Positions 54,372 through 63,592 of a DNA stretch of 64,000 nt are shown piece after piece. A model generated the notes under the pieces. It was given only the letters and a program-made list of their open reading frames with translations, did no database searches and was not told the DNA's origin. The stretch lies in assembly GCF_918814575.1 (NCBI RefSeq), contig NZ_CAKKNS010000008.1, forward strand, positions 1 through 64,000, in the 5' to 3' direction. The position numbers and the translations under genes were made by a program. Positions within the stretch are counted from its first letter, which is position 1; each line of letters starts with the position of its first letter. This DNA is from Periweissella fabaria (GTDB lineage Bacteria; Bacillota; Bacilli; Lactobacillales; Lactobacillaceae).

Positions 54372-55373
54372 TTATTTTTCCTGATCTGCTGGGAAAGATA
54401 AAGCAGCAGTTTGACGTAATTGGTAAACAACGTTGTTTACACGTTGACTAAGCATTAATAGCTTTTGATACTCTTCACTGTGTGCATCAAAATTATTAAT
54501 AATTTCCGCAAAGACCATAACTTCGGCTAACATTGGATTTTCATGTGGTAAATCAGCAATTTGTTCAGCTTCAGTCGGATTACGGTGGTAAAGGACACTA
54601 TTTAATTCCGCAATATTATCAATCACAATTGAATCTTCAAGACCATAAATTTCAGAAGCTAAGTATGAATTTGAATTTTTCCCAAAAATCAACGTAACAT
54701 CAAAATCAGCATATCGTAAAATGGCCGTTCCGCGACCATCAGCACCGTTTGATAATTTTGTTGCAAAGTATTGGCAGTCTTGTGGTAAACCAAATAATGC
54801 CACGGCCGCATAAACGGGGTAAATTCCTAAATCTTCAATGGCACCACCAGCAAAGTCTGGATTAAAGACATTCGGATTTTTACCAGCTAAGAACGCATCA
54901 AAACGTGATGAGTACTTGTTGTAAACAAAAGTTGCCCCTTGAATACGATCCATTTGCTTGATTTGTTCTGCAATTTTTTTGAAGTTAGGTTGGTGAATGT
55001 GGCGAGCGGCTTCAAAGAAACGGACATTGGGATGCTCACGTAATTTAGAATAAACCATCTCAAATTGAGTTGGTGTAATTACCGCTGGCTTTTCAACAAT
55101 CACATGTTTATCATTTTCAATTGCTTGTAACACTTGACGATAATGCAAGGCATTTGGTGATGCAATATAAACAACATCAATATCACTGGCAAAAAAAGCA
55201 TCTAAATCAGTAAATGCAGCTGCTTTAGTTCCAAATTTCTCATTGATTACCGCTGCTTTACTAGCGTCACGCGTATAAATTGCCCCTAAATCATACGCAC
55301 TACTTGCCAAAATTGCTTCAATAAATTGTTCAGTAATCCAGCTTGTTCCAATTGTTCCAATTTTTAAAACCAT
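54372..55373 (-). CDS. Gfo/Idh/MocA family oxidoreductase
   Basis: 333 residues, NAD(P)-dependent dehydrogenase family. The Rossmann motif at the N-terminus is 'IGTIGTSWITEQFI' (G-x-x-G-x-S/W), 'VYIASPNALHY' follows, and 'VIVEKPAVIT' is the conserved EKP motif near residue 95. The dimerisation domain has 'GGAIEDLGIYPVYAAVALFG'. Substrate unknown, probably a sugar or cyclitol. The ATG at 55373 has GAGGTG upstream; a GTG at 55382 is the longer alternative. Confidence 0.9.
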   Translation of the reverse strand: MVLKIGTIGTSWITEQFIEAILASSAYDLGAIYTRDASKAAVINEKFGTKAAAFTDLDAFFASDIDVVYIASPNALHYRQVLQAIENDKHVIVEKPAVITPTQFEMVYSKLREHPNVRFFEAARHIHQPNFKKIAEQIKQMDRIQGATFVYNKYSSRFDAFLAGKNPNVFNPDFAGGAIEDLGIYPVYAAVALFGLPQDCQYFATKLSNGADGRGTAILRYADFDVTLIFGKNSNSYLASEIYGLEDSIVIDNIAELNSVLYHRNPTEAEQIADLPHENPMLAEVMVFAEIINNFDAHSEEYQKLLMLSQRVNNVVYQLRQTAALSFPADQEK

Positions 55374-55459
55374 TTTCGTCACCTCATCAATAATAAATTT
55401 TACTAATTATATTGTAACAAATATCAATCCCTGACACACTCATATCTATCTAATTAAAA

Positions 55460-55490
55460 CAGAGTCGGCTCATTTTATAAGTCGGCTCTG
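55460..55490 (-). terminator. Terminator after map
   Basis: Stem of ten pairs (CAGAGTCGGC 55460-55469 with 55481-55490, two wobbles on the plus strand) and a T-run on the minus strand. Confidence 0.75.
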
Positions 55491-55500
55491 TTTTTAATAA

Positions 55501-56286
55501 TTATAAGTATTTAGCATCCATTTCGGCGTCTTGTGACGTTAAAATCTTAGGGCCCTCTTTAGTAATGGCTAATGTGTGTTCATATTGGGCACACCATGAG
55601 CCATCAGCCGTCTTGGCCGCATCCCAATCAGCTTCTTCAGCAACAATCCGTGTTTGCCATCCACCAAGCGTCACCATTGGTTCAATCGTGATTGTCATCC
55701 CTTCTTTAAGACGTAAACCACGACCAGCGTTACCAAAATGAGGTACAGATGGTTCTTCATGCATTGTTGGTCCAATACCATGACCAATATATTCACGTAC
55801 ATTACCATAACCTTGTTCAGTTAAGTAACCATCAATAGCGGCGCCAATGTCACCAATGCGGTTACCAATTACGGCTTGATCAATTCCTAAGTATAATGCC
55901 TTTTTAGTTGCTTCCATAAGGCCCGCAACTTCAGGACTAACTTCACCAACGGCAAAGGTCCAACATGAATCTGAAAAAGCACCATCAAGTTCAACAACTG
56001 TATCTACTTTAACGATATCACCGGCTTTTAAAAATACGCCTTTTCGAGGAATGGCATGACAAACATAGTCATTAATTGAAACACAAGTTGCGTATTTGTA
56101 AGTTTCAAAGCCAATTTGTGCGGCAACACCACCATGTTCCTCGATGTATTTGTGACAAAATTCTTCAATTGCCCAACTTTCCATGCCAGGTTCAATTATT
56201 TTAGCTAATTCTTGGTGCATTCCCGCAATAATCGCTCCTGAAGCTTTCATTGCTTCAATTTCGCGTGCTGATTTTAAACTAATCAT
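55501..56286 (-). CDS. map: Methionine aminopeptidase type I
   Basis: 261 residues; removes the initiator Met. Metal ligands are seen in 'VDTVVELDGAFSDSCW' (two Asp), 'GHGIGPTMHEEPSVPH' (His), 'MTITIEPMV' (Glu) and the last Glu in 'CAQYEHTLAIT'. Type Ia architecture without an N-terminal zinc finger. Divergent from the M29 aminopeptidase gene. Confidence 0.96.
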   Translation of the reverse strand: MISLKSAREIEAMKASGAIIAGMHQELAKIIEPGMESWAIEEFCHKYIEEHGGVAAQIGFETYKYATCVSINDYVCHAIPRKGVFLKAGDIVKVDTVVELDGAFSDSCWTFAVGEVSPEVAGLMEATKKALYLGIDQAVIGNRIGDIGAAIDGYLTEQGYGNVREYIGHGIGPTMHEEPSVPHFGNAGRGLRLKEGMTITIEPMVTLGGWQTRIVAEEADWDAAKTADGSWCAQYEHTLAITKEGPKILTSQDAEMDAKYL

Positions 56287-56508
56287 AAGTATCCCTTCCC
56301 TAAATCTTATTAATTTTCTTACATACTAATCTTTATTATTATAGCATTGCAAAAACACTTTGTCTTATTGGTTTAATAAATCCCAAGCCGTTCCTCACTA
56401 AATCAAAAACATCCTCATTTACTAACATTAAATAAATTTAATGCGTTACTCATGTATTTAACATGTTATAATTACTATACTTTAATTTTTAACGGAGGAT
56501 GCTTACTT

Positions 56509-57744
56509 ATGAGCACAAATTTTGAATTGAAACTCGACAAATATGCCGATCTAATCGTAAAAACCGGAGTCAATGTCCAACAAGGGCAAACAATTATTTT
56601 ATATGCGGATGTTGAAAATGTTATTTTGGCACGTAAAATCGTTGACGCTGCCTATACGGCTGGTGCCAACGAAGTAATTGTTAAGTGGAATGATAGTCAC
56701 ATTGTTCATGCTTTCCTTGAAAACACTTCTGACGAACGCCTAGTGAACATTCCTAATTACTTGACTGTTGAAGCTGAAGAACTCATGGCTAAAAATGCGT
56801 CACGTATTTCATTGATTTCAAGTGATCCTGATGCATATGGTGATTTAGATCAAGAACGAGTTGCTAAATTCACAGCTGCTAGTGGTAAGGCTTTACGCGT
56901 TATTCGTCAAGCTACTATGAGCAATGATATTTCATGGTTAGTTGTAGCTGCTGCTGGCCAAAAATGGGCTGAAAAAGTTTTCCCAGACTTAACTGGTGAA
57001 GCTGCAGTTGACCGCTTATGGGAAGAAATTTTTAAGGTTGTCCGTATTGATGACACTAATGATGCCATCGCTGGTTGGGATGAACACATCAAGACACTTA
57101 AAAATAAAGCGACGTGGTTAAATGAATTGAACTTTAAGGAATTGCAATATTCTAGTAAAGTAACTAATTTTACTATTGGTTTAGCTAAGGATCATATCTG
57201 GGAAGCGGCCGATTCAGTTGATCGCCAAGGTAATTTATTTGTTGCTAACATGCCTACAGAAGAAGTTTTCACTTCACCTGATTTTAATAACATCCACGGT
57301 AAAGTAGTTTCAACAAAACCACTTTCATATGCCGGCGTGCTAATTGAAGATATTGAACTAACTTTTGAAAATGGACAAGTCATCGAAGCCCATGCCTCAA
57401 AGGGTGAAGAGGCCCTTATCAAGTTACTTGATACCGATGAAGGTTCACGTTCACTTGGTGAAGTTTCACTAGTACCGTTCCACTCACCAATCTCTGAATC
57501 AGGTATTGTGTTCTTCAATACTCTTATTGATGAAAATGCTTCTGATCACTTAGCCCTCGGTGCTGCTTATCCATTCAACGTTAAAAATGGAACAACGCTT
57601 GATGATGATGCACGTCAAGCCCTCGGTCAAAACTTATCACAAACGCACGTTGATTTCATGATTGGCTCTGAAGACATGAATATTGACGGTATTACGTACG
57701 ATGGTCAAGTTGTGCCCGTCTTCCGTAATGGTGACTGGGCCTAA
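56509..57744 (+). CDS. Aminopeptidase of family M29 (PepS/AmpS)
   Basis: 411 residues from the ATG at 56509, which has GGAGGA upstream (an earlier frame start at 56452 adds residues without conservation and lacks a site). M29 features include 'LDKYADLIVKTGVNVQQGQ', 'VKWNDSHIV', the metal-binding Glu in 'ENGQVIEAHASKGEEAL', and 'LGEVSLVPFHSPISESGIVFFNTLIDENASDHLALGAAY' in parts. Cytoplasmic peptidase releasing N-terminal residues, part of peptide utilisation in lactic acid bacteria. A -10 TATAAT is at 56467-56472. Confidence 0.93.
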   Translation: MSTNFELKLDKYADLIVKTGVNVQQGQTIILYADVENVILARKIVDAAYTAGANEVIVKWNDSHIVHAFLENTSDERLVNIPNYLTVEAEELMAKNASRISLISSDPDAYGDLDQERVAKFTAASGKALRVIRQATMSNDISWLVVAAAGQKWAEKVFPDLTGEAAVDRLWEEIFKVVRIDDTNDAIAGWDEHIKTLKNKATWLNELNFKELQYSSKVTNFTIGLAKDHIWEAADSVDRQGNLFVANMPTEEVFTSPDFNNIHGKVVSTKPLSYAGVLIEDIELTFENGQVIEAHASKGEEALIKLLDTDEGSRSLGEVSLVPFHSPISESGIVFFNTLIDENASDHLALGAAYPFNVKNGTTLDDDARQALGQNLSQTHVDFMIGSEDMNIDGITYDGQVVPVFRNGDWA

Positions 57745-57760
57745 TCCGATTTACAAAAAT

Positions 57761-57796
57761 AAAAAGCGAATGCTCAATTAAGAGCATTCGCTTTTT
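57761..57796 (+). terminator. Bidirectional terminator
   Basis: AAAAAGCGAATGCTC pairs perfectly with GAGCATTCGCTTTTT around AATTAA, between two convergent genes. Confidence 0.93.
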
Positions 57797-57820
57797 TGAT
57801 ATCAATGTACTAGTTGCTAC

Positions 57821-58759
57821 TTACTTTGGTAAGTTACTGATTAAAATACCACCAATAACAATCAAAATTGAACCTGCAATAATGAATTTCATTTGCGTTG
57901 AAGTTTTACGTTCTTTCAAAATGAAAATCCCACCAAATGTACCAACGATAATTCCCATTTGGGCAATTGTTACCGCAACAGCTTGACCAATGGTTGCTGT
58001 TGAGATAAACATTGCTAAGTTACCAATTCCCCAAACACCACCAGTTAAGATGTTACGCCAAGTTGGAGCTTGGAACATAATTTTACTTTCACGCATAAAG
58101 AATAATACGATGATAAAGGCTCCTACAACCATCCCAATTGATTGGGGGAAGATAGTTGCGGTTAAGTAGTCAACACCGTGATTACGGTTAGCAACAGCAT
58201 TTGAAATGTAACCAAATTTACGCATCATGTTAGGCACAATAAAGTAACCTGCATAACCAATGGTTGAAATAACTAAGGCCACAATACCACGTGTTGTTTC
58301 AGTTGATTTAGCAGTGTCGCCAGCGGCAATTGCTGCATCACGTTTAGCAGTCAAAATTGCTCCAATCACAACTAACAATACCGCTAATGAACCAAACAAC
58401 CATGCTTTACCAGTTTGCCATTCACCAAGAATTGTTGCTGCCAAAGCTGCGTTACTTACGATTTGGCCAGCATTTGACCAAGGAATCGCATTTGACACGC
58501 CCATTGCCTTAATTGCCGTAAATTGACCAGCTTGACCAACAGCCCATAATAAACCAGATAGTAATCCAACTACCCAAATATTAGATGCCATATTAATGTG
58601 ATTTGGTAAAACAAAGCATAGGTAAGTGAGTAATCCAAATACCATAGCTCCAAAAGTCATTCCTAAAGTTTGTTGTCCAGCTGAGCCACCTAACTTGGTA
58701 GAAAATAATCCAGTTGAACCCCATGCTAATGCTGGAATTAACGCAATAAGTATAAACAT
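57821..58759 (-). CDS. GRP family sugar transporter (GlcU/RbsU-like)
   Basis: 312 residues with ten membrane segments in two similar halves, belonging to the drug/metabolite superfamily (glucose/ribose porter). Signatures are 'ALIPALAWGSTGLFSTKLGG', 'GMTFGAMVFGLLTYL' and 'GGVWGIGNLAMFISTATIGQAVAVTIAQ', in parts. It takes up a sugar by proton symport. GlcU-like and RbsU-like members are hard to separate; the cre palindrome upstream fits either. Single gene. Confidence 0.88.
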   Translation of the reverse strand: MFILIALIPALAWGSTGLFSTKLGGSAGQQTLGMTFGAMVFGLLTYLCFVLPNHINMASNIWVVGLLSGLLWAVGQAGQFTAIKAMGVSNAIPWSNAGQIVSNAALAATILGEWQTGKAWLFGSLAVLLVVIGAILTAKRDAAIAAGDTAKSTETTRGIVALVISTIGYAGYFIVPNMMRKFGYISNAVANRNHGVDYLTATIFPQSIGMVVGAFIIVLFFMRESKIMFQAPTWRNILTGGVWGIGNLAMFISTATIGQAVAVTIAQMGIIVGTFGGIFILKERKTSTQMKFIIAGSILIVIGGILISNLPK

Positions 58760-58810
58760 AATTCTTCTCTCTTCTCTCTAAAAGTCAACGAATAATATCA
58801 ACTATGATAT

Positions 58811-58834
58811 TTTATACCATTGTAAACGTTTACA
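58811..58834 (-). promoter_or_regulatory. Perfect palindromic cre/LacI-type operator at the sugar transporter promoter
   Basis: TGTAAACGTTTACA (58821-58834) matches the CcpA consensus TGWAANCGNTNWCA at all 14 positions and is a perfect palindrome. On the minus strand a -10 TATAAA (58811-58816) follows four bases later, so the site lies between -35 and -10. This favours repression by CcpA or by a LacI-family sugar regulator such as RbsR. Confidence 0.75.
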
Positions 58835-59161
58835 CAAGTGGCTATGTACAATTATTTTACAATTTTTTCAAATTTAATCCTTAATAGCCTTCGCGTAATT
58901 TAATAGCACATCAATGCTGGTAGTTAAGCTAATTTCATATAAGCCTTCTCACTTTCGTCGCCCTTTTTTCGTAAAAATTACTAGTATCTGCTTAATTTTC
59001 CAACTTAGATGGTTCGTGTAAACTACTTTGTGATAATATACACAGTATCAATTTACAAAATTATTAGTTTCTTGTCAGTTAATGTCTAAAATATCGCCGT
59101 GCTTATCATAATAAAAAGCATTTCACTTCAATTTATGATACAATAATATGTGTTACTTTTC
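58835..59161. other. Intergenic region before tmRNA
   Basis: About 330 AT-rich bases. It must hold the tmRNA promoter; a TACAAT at 59139-59144 is a possible -10, without a convincing -35. I see no protein gene, tRNA or repeat. Confidence 0.4.
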
Positions 59162-59523
59162 GGGGCCGTTTTGGATTCGACGGGTATTGGTCGCGCTATG
59201 ACTGCATTTAGGGGTTGTGGCCCTATAATCCACTCAGTCAGAATAACTGCAAACAATTCAAACAAAACTTACGCATTAGCTGCTTAATAACCAGTTAGCG
59301 TAGTCTAAGGCATGTTCGTCCATGATATGTTTTAGACCACTAATAGTGGACTACGCTTTTAAACTTTAATCCAGAGTGCTAAAGCGGAAATTAATTGGAT
59401 TAGCCGTTCTGATCACGAAGTCAATTCCGTGTGCGGATTGGTGAAATTTAAATAGAATTACTATGAATGTAGATGTTGTAGTAGTGAGATATTCGGACGC
59501 GGGTTCGAACCCCGCCGGCTCCA
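59162..59523 (+). ncRNA. ssrA: Transfer-messenger RNA (tmRNA)
   Basis: The 5' end GGGGCCG pairs with CGGCTCC at the 3' end to form the alanyl acceptor stem, the T arm GCGGGTTCGAACCCCGC is intact, and the D-loop analogue 'TTTTGGATTCGACGGG' is present. The tag frame starts at GCA (59249) and encodes ANNSNKTYALAA, ending in tandem TAA TAA at 59285. Pseudoknot-rich sequence follows. CCA is not encoded. Works with SmpB (16004-16462); in Bacillus the gene follows smpB, here it is separate. Confidence 0.97.
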
Positions 59524-59554
59524 TTTTATTGATTGTCTAATCGACCATCAACTC

Positions 59555-59587
59555 AAAGCTAGTATGAATTAACTTCATACTAGCTTT
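59555..59587 (+). terminator. Terminator after ssrA
   Basis: AAAGCTAGTATGAA pairs with TTCATACTAGCTTT (14 bp), followed by a T-run. Confidence 0.92.
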
Positions 59588-59598
59588 TTTGTACTAAA

Positions 59599-59634
59599 AA
59601 ACACCGCGTAAAATATAAATTTTACGCGGTGTTT
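59599..59634 (-). terminator. Terminator of the rodA-gcvH unit
   Basis: A 16-bp perfect repeat AAACACCGCGTAAAAT/ATTTTACGCGGTGTTT with ATAA loop. It faces the ssrA terminator and ends transcription of the genes at 59663 and upstream. Confidence 0.92.
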
Positions 59635-59662
59635 ATTTTATAGTTTTATGATGCGGATAACC

Positions 59663-59962
59663 TTACTTCTTTAAATCAACTAACCAATTATTGTCATGAC
59701 TAGCTTGATTTAATGTTGTTGGCGTGTCAATTGCGGCTGTGTTTATCGCAATAACCGTGCCCGCAAACGGAGTATCAAAGTCTAGAACAGCTTTCGTAGC
59801 TTCAACACTAGCAAGCGAGTCACCATCAGCCAAAATAGTTCCAACTTTGGGTAAATCAACAAATGAAATCTCACCTAATTCTTCTAGCGTCTTCGCTGTT
59901 AACCCTATCCGAACTGTTTCGTTAGTGCTTTCAACAGTCCAATACCACTTTTCACTCATCAT
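59663..59962 (-). CDS. gcvH: GcvH-like lipoyl-carrier protein
   Basis: 99 residues, shorter than a full glycine cleavage H protein (about 125-130). The lipoyl-lysine motif 'SVEATKAV' (E-A-T-K near residue 55) is intact and sits in a lipoyl-type fold. No other glycine cleavage genes are in the window. In Bacillus and related Firmicutes GcvH is also the entry point of lipoyl relay to other dehydrogenases, so lipoyl transfer is a plausible role. It follows rodA by six bases. Two Met codons (59962, 59959) fit one SD. Confidence 0.85.
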   Translation of the reverse strand: MMSEKWYWTVESTNETVRIGLTAKTLEELGEISFVDLPKVGTILADGDSLASVEATKAVLDFDTPFAGTVIAINTAAIDTPTTLNQASHDNNWLVDLKK

Positions 59963-59968
59963 AATCTC

Positions 59969-61180
59969 CTATTTATTACTAAATGAACTTCGATTTGTAA
60001 ACATGTAACTCTTGTAATGATAACGCATTGACATAATTAAACCAACACCAATCAAGTTACCCAATAGCGCAGAACCACCTTGAGAAATAAATGGTAATGG
60101 AATCCCAGTCAATGGAAGTAATCCAATACTCATCCCTACATTTTCAAAAACGTGGAAAAGGATCATCATCACGACTCCAGTAGCAATATTAGCATAAAAT
60201 TCATTACGCGTATCAAAAGTCACCCGAATCATTTGATAAATGAGTAAAAAGTACAAGAGAATCAATAATAAACCACCAATGAATCCAAAGTTTGAACCTA
60301 TTACTGAAAAAATCATATCTGATTCTTGCACCGGAACGTGGACATGCATCACGTTAAAGCCGTTCCCAGTAAGTTGGCCAGATCCAATTGCTTTCATAGA
60401 TTGCCACAATTGATATCCTGAATTAGATGTATCACCGGATGGATTTAACCACACATCAACTCGTTGGAATTGATATTGTTGAAATCCAATGTGATACAAG
60501 ACTTGGCGGCCCCAATCAGTAGTCACAAAGGCTAACGCGGTTGCACCAATTACAGCAAATGAACCAATCATTGGTCCTAAAATACGCCACGAAATCCCTG
60601 AAACAATTAACATTCCACCAAAAATGGCAATAAATACTAACATTGTTCCAAAATCATTTTGTGCCTTTAATAACACAACAACCGGTAAAAGCCAGAGGAC
60701 CATGACACCAAATAATTTAAAATCTGATCGTAAATCACGATCCGGATGTTTTGAATTATATAAAGTTATGACCCGCGCCATCATTAAAATAAATGCTGGC
60801 TTCATAACTTCTGATGGTTGGAAGGTCAATGGTCCTAACGCAAACCAACTTTTAGCCCCAGTTTTCGCCTCATATGCCCGTGAATAGAGGAATAACACCG
60901 CAAAGAGTAAAAATACTCCTAATCCATAGGCAAGTGGTGCAATTTTCCATAACTGTTCGGCGTCAAATTGCATGATTACCACCACAATTACAACCCCAAT
61001 AAAGTACCAAATCGCTTGTGGCTTAATCATTCCCATCACATTGACAATATTCGGATCATGTGTGGCAGCAACATAAATTGATATTAAACCAATGATGGCC
61101 AACATCATTACAACAAAAACAATTCCCCAGTCAATTCGGGACTCATCAATTTTTGTCGTCTTCTTAATCCGTGCTTGCAT
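59969..61180 (-). CDS. rodA: Peptidoglycan polymerase RodA (SEDS family)
   Basis: About 403 residues, ten membrane segments. The SEDS family motifs are 'FQPSEVMKPAFILMMARV', 'KAQNDFGTMLVF', the conserved W/Q loop 'GYQLWQSMKAIGSGQLTGNGFN', in parts, and 'LPFISQGGSALLGNLIGVG' at the C-terminus. It polymerises glycan during elongation with a class B PBP and MreBCD. The ATG at 61180 has GGAGG upstream; the longer TTG start at 61189 is unlikely. Clustered with mbl. Confidence 0.94.
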   Translation of the reverse strand: MQARIKKTTKIDESRIDWGIVFVVMMLAIIGLISIYVAATHDPNIVNVMGMIKPQAIWYFIGVVIVVVIMQFDAEQLWKIAPLAYGLGVFLLFAVLFLYSRAYEAKTGAKSWFALGPLTFQPSEVMKPAFILMMARVITLYNSKHPDRDLRSDFKLFGVMVLWLLPVVVLLKAQNDFGTMLVFIAIFGGMLIVSGISWRILGPMIGSFAVIGATALAFVTTDWGRQVLYHIGFQQYQFQRVDVWLNPSGDTSNSGYQLWQSMKAIGSGQLTGNGFNVMHVHVPVQESDMIFSVIGSNFGFIGGLLLILLYFLLIYQMIRVTFDTRNEFYANIATGVVMMILFHVFENVGMSIGLLPLTGIPLPFISQGGSALLGNLIGVGLIMSMRYHYKSYMFTNRSSFSNK

Positions 61181-61230
61181 TAATCTCAAGCCTCCATCTC
61201 AAATTCAACTGTTGAAACGCAAAGTACTCG

Positions 61231-61440
61231 CTAGCTGTGCAAGTTGTACTCAGCAATCACTCGACCTAATACTTCATCAAAGTTTTTGCCTTCCAACTGG
61301 CTTCCATCTTCAAACTTAGCCGTTACTAAATTTTCATTTACGGTAATTTGGCCAACTTTTTGTTTTCCAATCATTACATCTAGAGCGCCATTTTTTTGCT
61401 CTTCAAGTGTAACAGGAACTGTCCGATCTTTTTTTCCCAT
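61231..61440 (-). CDS. DUF2969 family small protein
   Basis: 69 residues, a short protein found mainly in lactobacilli and relatives; function unknown. 'PVTLEEQKNGALDVMIGKQKVGQI' and 'KNFDEVLGRVIAEYNLH', in parts, fit the family by recall. Beta-strand pattern without membrane segment. Between yidD and rodA, as in other lactic acid bacteria. Confidence 0.8.
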   Translation of the reverse strand: MGKKDRTVPVTLEEQKNGALDVMIGKQKVGQITVNENLVTAKFEDGSQLEGKNFDEVLGRVIAEYNLHS

Positions 61441-61460
61441 AATATTTCCTTTACAAAATC

Positions 61461-61742
61461 CTAATCTAATTTATGTTCTTGTTGTGCTTTCGTTATATCG
61501 GCAGCGTTCGTATTTCGCTGGAGGGTAAATTTATCTGGTACTGGATCATAGCCTCCTGGTACAAATGGATGACAACGTAAAATACGTGCCACAGCCATTA
61601 ATGTACCCCGCATTGCTCCGTGTTTTTCAAGCGCAACTAAGGCGTAATTAGAACATGTCGGATAGTATCGACATGAAGGCGGAAATAGCGGTGAAATAAG
61701 TTTCTGATATAAACGCACAAACTTAATGAATGCTTTATTCAT
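61461..61742 (-). CDS. yidD: Membrane protein insertion efficiency factor YidD
   Basis: 93 residues, the UPF0161/YidD family with the near-invariant '[25 protein letters not shown]', in parts, and '[14 protein letters not shown]'. An amphipathic N-terminal helix likely binds the membrane. Supports membrane protein insertion, possibly with YidC. It overlaps the mbl stop by one base. In most bacteria it sits beside rnpA and yidC; here it is next to mbl, as in several Firmicutes. Confidence 0.94.
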   Translation of the reverse strand: MNKAFIKFVRLYQKLISPLFPPSCRYYPTCSNYALVALEKHGAMRGTLMAVARILRCHPFVPGGYDPVPDKFTLQRNTNAADITKAQQEHKLD

Positions 61743-62737
61743 TAATTGAGGTGTTTTTTCTTACTATTCATGTGTTCGAGTAATTCACCGGCCCCTTGAG
61801 CAACATTATCAAGTGGGGCTTCTGAAATTACAACTGGTACTTGTAAAGCTTCTGATACTAATTCATCCATTCCTTTAAGTAATGAACCACCACCAGTTAA
61901 CATAATACCACGATCAACAATATCAGATGCTAATTCAGGTGGTAATTGTGCTAAGACACCATGTGCGGCGCTAACGATTTGGGCCAAAGTGTCGTGTAAC
62001 GCTTCTTCAACCTCATTGGCATTAATTTCAATTGAACGTGGCATTCCATCGTAGGCATCCCGTCCACGAACTTCCATTGTAGCTGGATTAGCTTGTTGAA
62101 TAGCTGTTCCAATTTGGATTTTGATTGTTTCAGCAGTCCGTTCACCAATAACAAGACTGTGATGACGCTTAATGTAACCCACGATTTCTGAGTTCATTTT
62201 ATCCCCAGCCACGCGGATTGAATCAGATGCCACAATATCACCAAGTGAGAGTACAGCAATATCAGATGTACCACCACCCATATCAATAACCATGTTACCG
62301 GTTGCTTTAAAGATGTCTAAACCAGCACCGACTGCTGCAACTTTTGGTTCATACTCAAGGAACACTTTAGCACCACCTGATTTTTCAGCAGCTTGAATAA
62401 TGGCCTTACGTTCAATTTCAGTAATGTTAGTTGGCGCACAAATCATGATATTTGGTTTTGACAAGAAGCCTTTAACATTTAATTTGTTAATAAAGTATGT
62501 CAACATTGCTTCAGTTACATCAAAATCTGAAATAACACCATCACGTAATGGACGAATTGCACGAATATTACCAGGTGTCCGACCTACCATTTGGTATGCT
62601 TCTAATCCAACTGCTAAAATGCGGTCAGATTTTGCATCAACCGCTACAACAGATGGTTCATTTAATACGATACCCTTACCTTCAACATAGATCAGCACGT
62701 TTGCTGTCCCTAAGTCAATCCCGATATCTTTTGCCAT
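61742..62737 (-). CDS. mbl: MreB-like actin Mbl
   Basis: 331 residues. Actin motifs: '[12 protein letters not shown]' (about 6-17), '[17 protein letters not shown]', '[15 protein letters not shown]'. About 55% similar by eye to MreB at 14144-15151, with divergence in the tail. Position after the ATP synthase genes is the Bacillus arrangement for Mbl. Starts a mbl-yidD-DUF2969-rodA-gcvH series. Confidence 0.92.
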   Translation of the reverse strand: MAKDIGIDLGTANVLIYVEGKGIVLNEPSVVAVDAKSDRILAVGLEAYQMVGRTPGNIRAIRPLRDGVISDFDVTEAMLTYFINKLNVKGFLSKPNIMICAPTNITEIERKAIIQAAEKSGGAKVFLEYEPKVAAVGAGLDIFKATGNMVIDMGGGTSDIAVLSLGDIVASDSIRVAGDKMNSEIVGYIKRHHSLVIGERTAETIKIQIGTAIQQANPATMEVRGRDAYDGMPRSIEINANEVEEALHDTLAQIVSAAHGVLAQLPPELASDIVDRGIMLTGGGSLLKGMDELVSEALQVPVVISEAPLDNVAQGAGELLEHMNSKKKHLN

Positions 62738-62781
62738 GCTCTTTTCTCCTTAATTCCTAACTGTTTTACAAAATTATTATA

Positions 62782-62790
62782 ATTATACCA
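62782..62790 (-). promoter_or_regulatory. Extended -10 promoter of mbl
   Basis: Minus strand TGGTATAAT, identical to the element before mreB. About 45 bases ahead of the mbl start, preceded by a poor -35. Lies between DUF1146 and mbl. Confidence 0.6.
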
Positions 62791-62842
62791 TTACCAACGG
62801 TGGGCTTCCAAACGGTATCAACGTTTTTTATTACTTTTATAG

Positions 62843-63067
62843 TTAATTAACTAAACCGCGTAATGCCTGAACTTGTTCAACAAAATTGATAAAGAACAAA
62901 CTAACTAAATAACCGATAATAATCGCTAAAAAAATTTTTAAAATTTGGGCATAATTCGCCTTAGCAATTACTCGTTCAAACGGAATAGCATTCATAATTA
63001 AAAATGCTACATAAATTAAAATAATCTCTAAGCATATTTGTAGTAACGCCACAATTCCTGATGTCAT
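62843..63067 (-). CDS. DUF1146 family membrane protein (YwzB-like)
   Basis: 74 residues with two hydrophobic segments (about 8-28 and 42-64). Matches the YwzB-type DUF1146 proteins that lie next to atp genes in Firmicutes; function unknown. SD AGGAGGG. Between atpC and mbl. Confidence 0.85.
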   Translation of the reverse strand: MTSGIVALLQICLEIILIYVAFLIMNAIPFERVIAKANYAQILKIFLAIIIGYLVSLFFINFVEQVQALRGLVN

Positions 63068-63120
63068 TTAAATCCCTCCTGTAAAGCTACTTGCTAATCA
63101 TACCATATCAGCACAAATAA

Positions 63121-63155
63121 AAAAGATTGGGAAGCAAAATGCTTTCCAATCTTTT
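63121..63155 (-). terminator. Terminator of the atp operon
   Basis: AAAAGATTGGGAAGC pairs with GCTTTCCAATCTTTT (one wobble) around AAAAT, followed by a T-run. Immediately past the atpC stop. Confidence 0.9.
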
Positions 63156-63158
63156 TTA

Positions 63159-63581
63159 TTACTTACTGGTAACAATCTTAATCCGGTTGACAGCTCGTGC
63201 TAATGCAACTTCTGCGCGAGCAAGTTCATTTGGATCATGCACCTCATTGGCATGACTAATATGTTCTTCGGCACGTTGCTTAGCTGATTCAGCTCGTTGC
63301 ACATCAATTGCTTGAGCTGTTTCAGCACTTTCAGCCACGACAGTTAACGTGTTGTTTGAAAATTCGGCAAATCCACCGTTGACGGCAATGAATTCATCAT
63401 CACTATCAGCAAACGTCACTTTAATTGCATCAATCTTCAGAGCAGATACAATTGGTTGGTGATTTGCCATCACTCCAATTGCACCACTAATTGTATTAAT
63501 AACGGCTAATTTTACGGCATCACGTGCGAAAACCACGCCATCGGGAGTCACAATGTTGACTGCTAATGTATGTTCAGCCAT
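63159..63581 (-). CDS. atpC: ATP synthase epsilon subunit
   Basis: 140 residues; central-stalk regulatory subunit of F1. An N-terminal beta-sandwich ('VNIVTPDGVVFARDAVKLAVINTISGAIGVMANHQPIV', in parts) is followed by two C-terminal helices rich in Ala and Arg that inhibit ATP hydrolysis. 11 bases after atpD, last gene of the operon. Confidence 0.96.
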   Translation of the reverse strand: MAEHTLAVNIVTPDGVVFARDAVKLAVINTISGAIGVMANHQPIVSALKIDAIKVTFADSDDEFIAVNGGFAEFSNNTLTVVAESAETAQAIDVQRAESAKQRAEEHISHANEVHDPNELARAEVALARAVNRIKIVTSK

Positions 63582-63592
63582 TGAAAGCCTCC

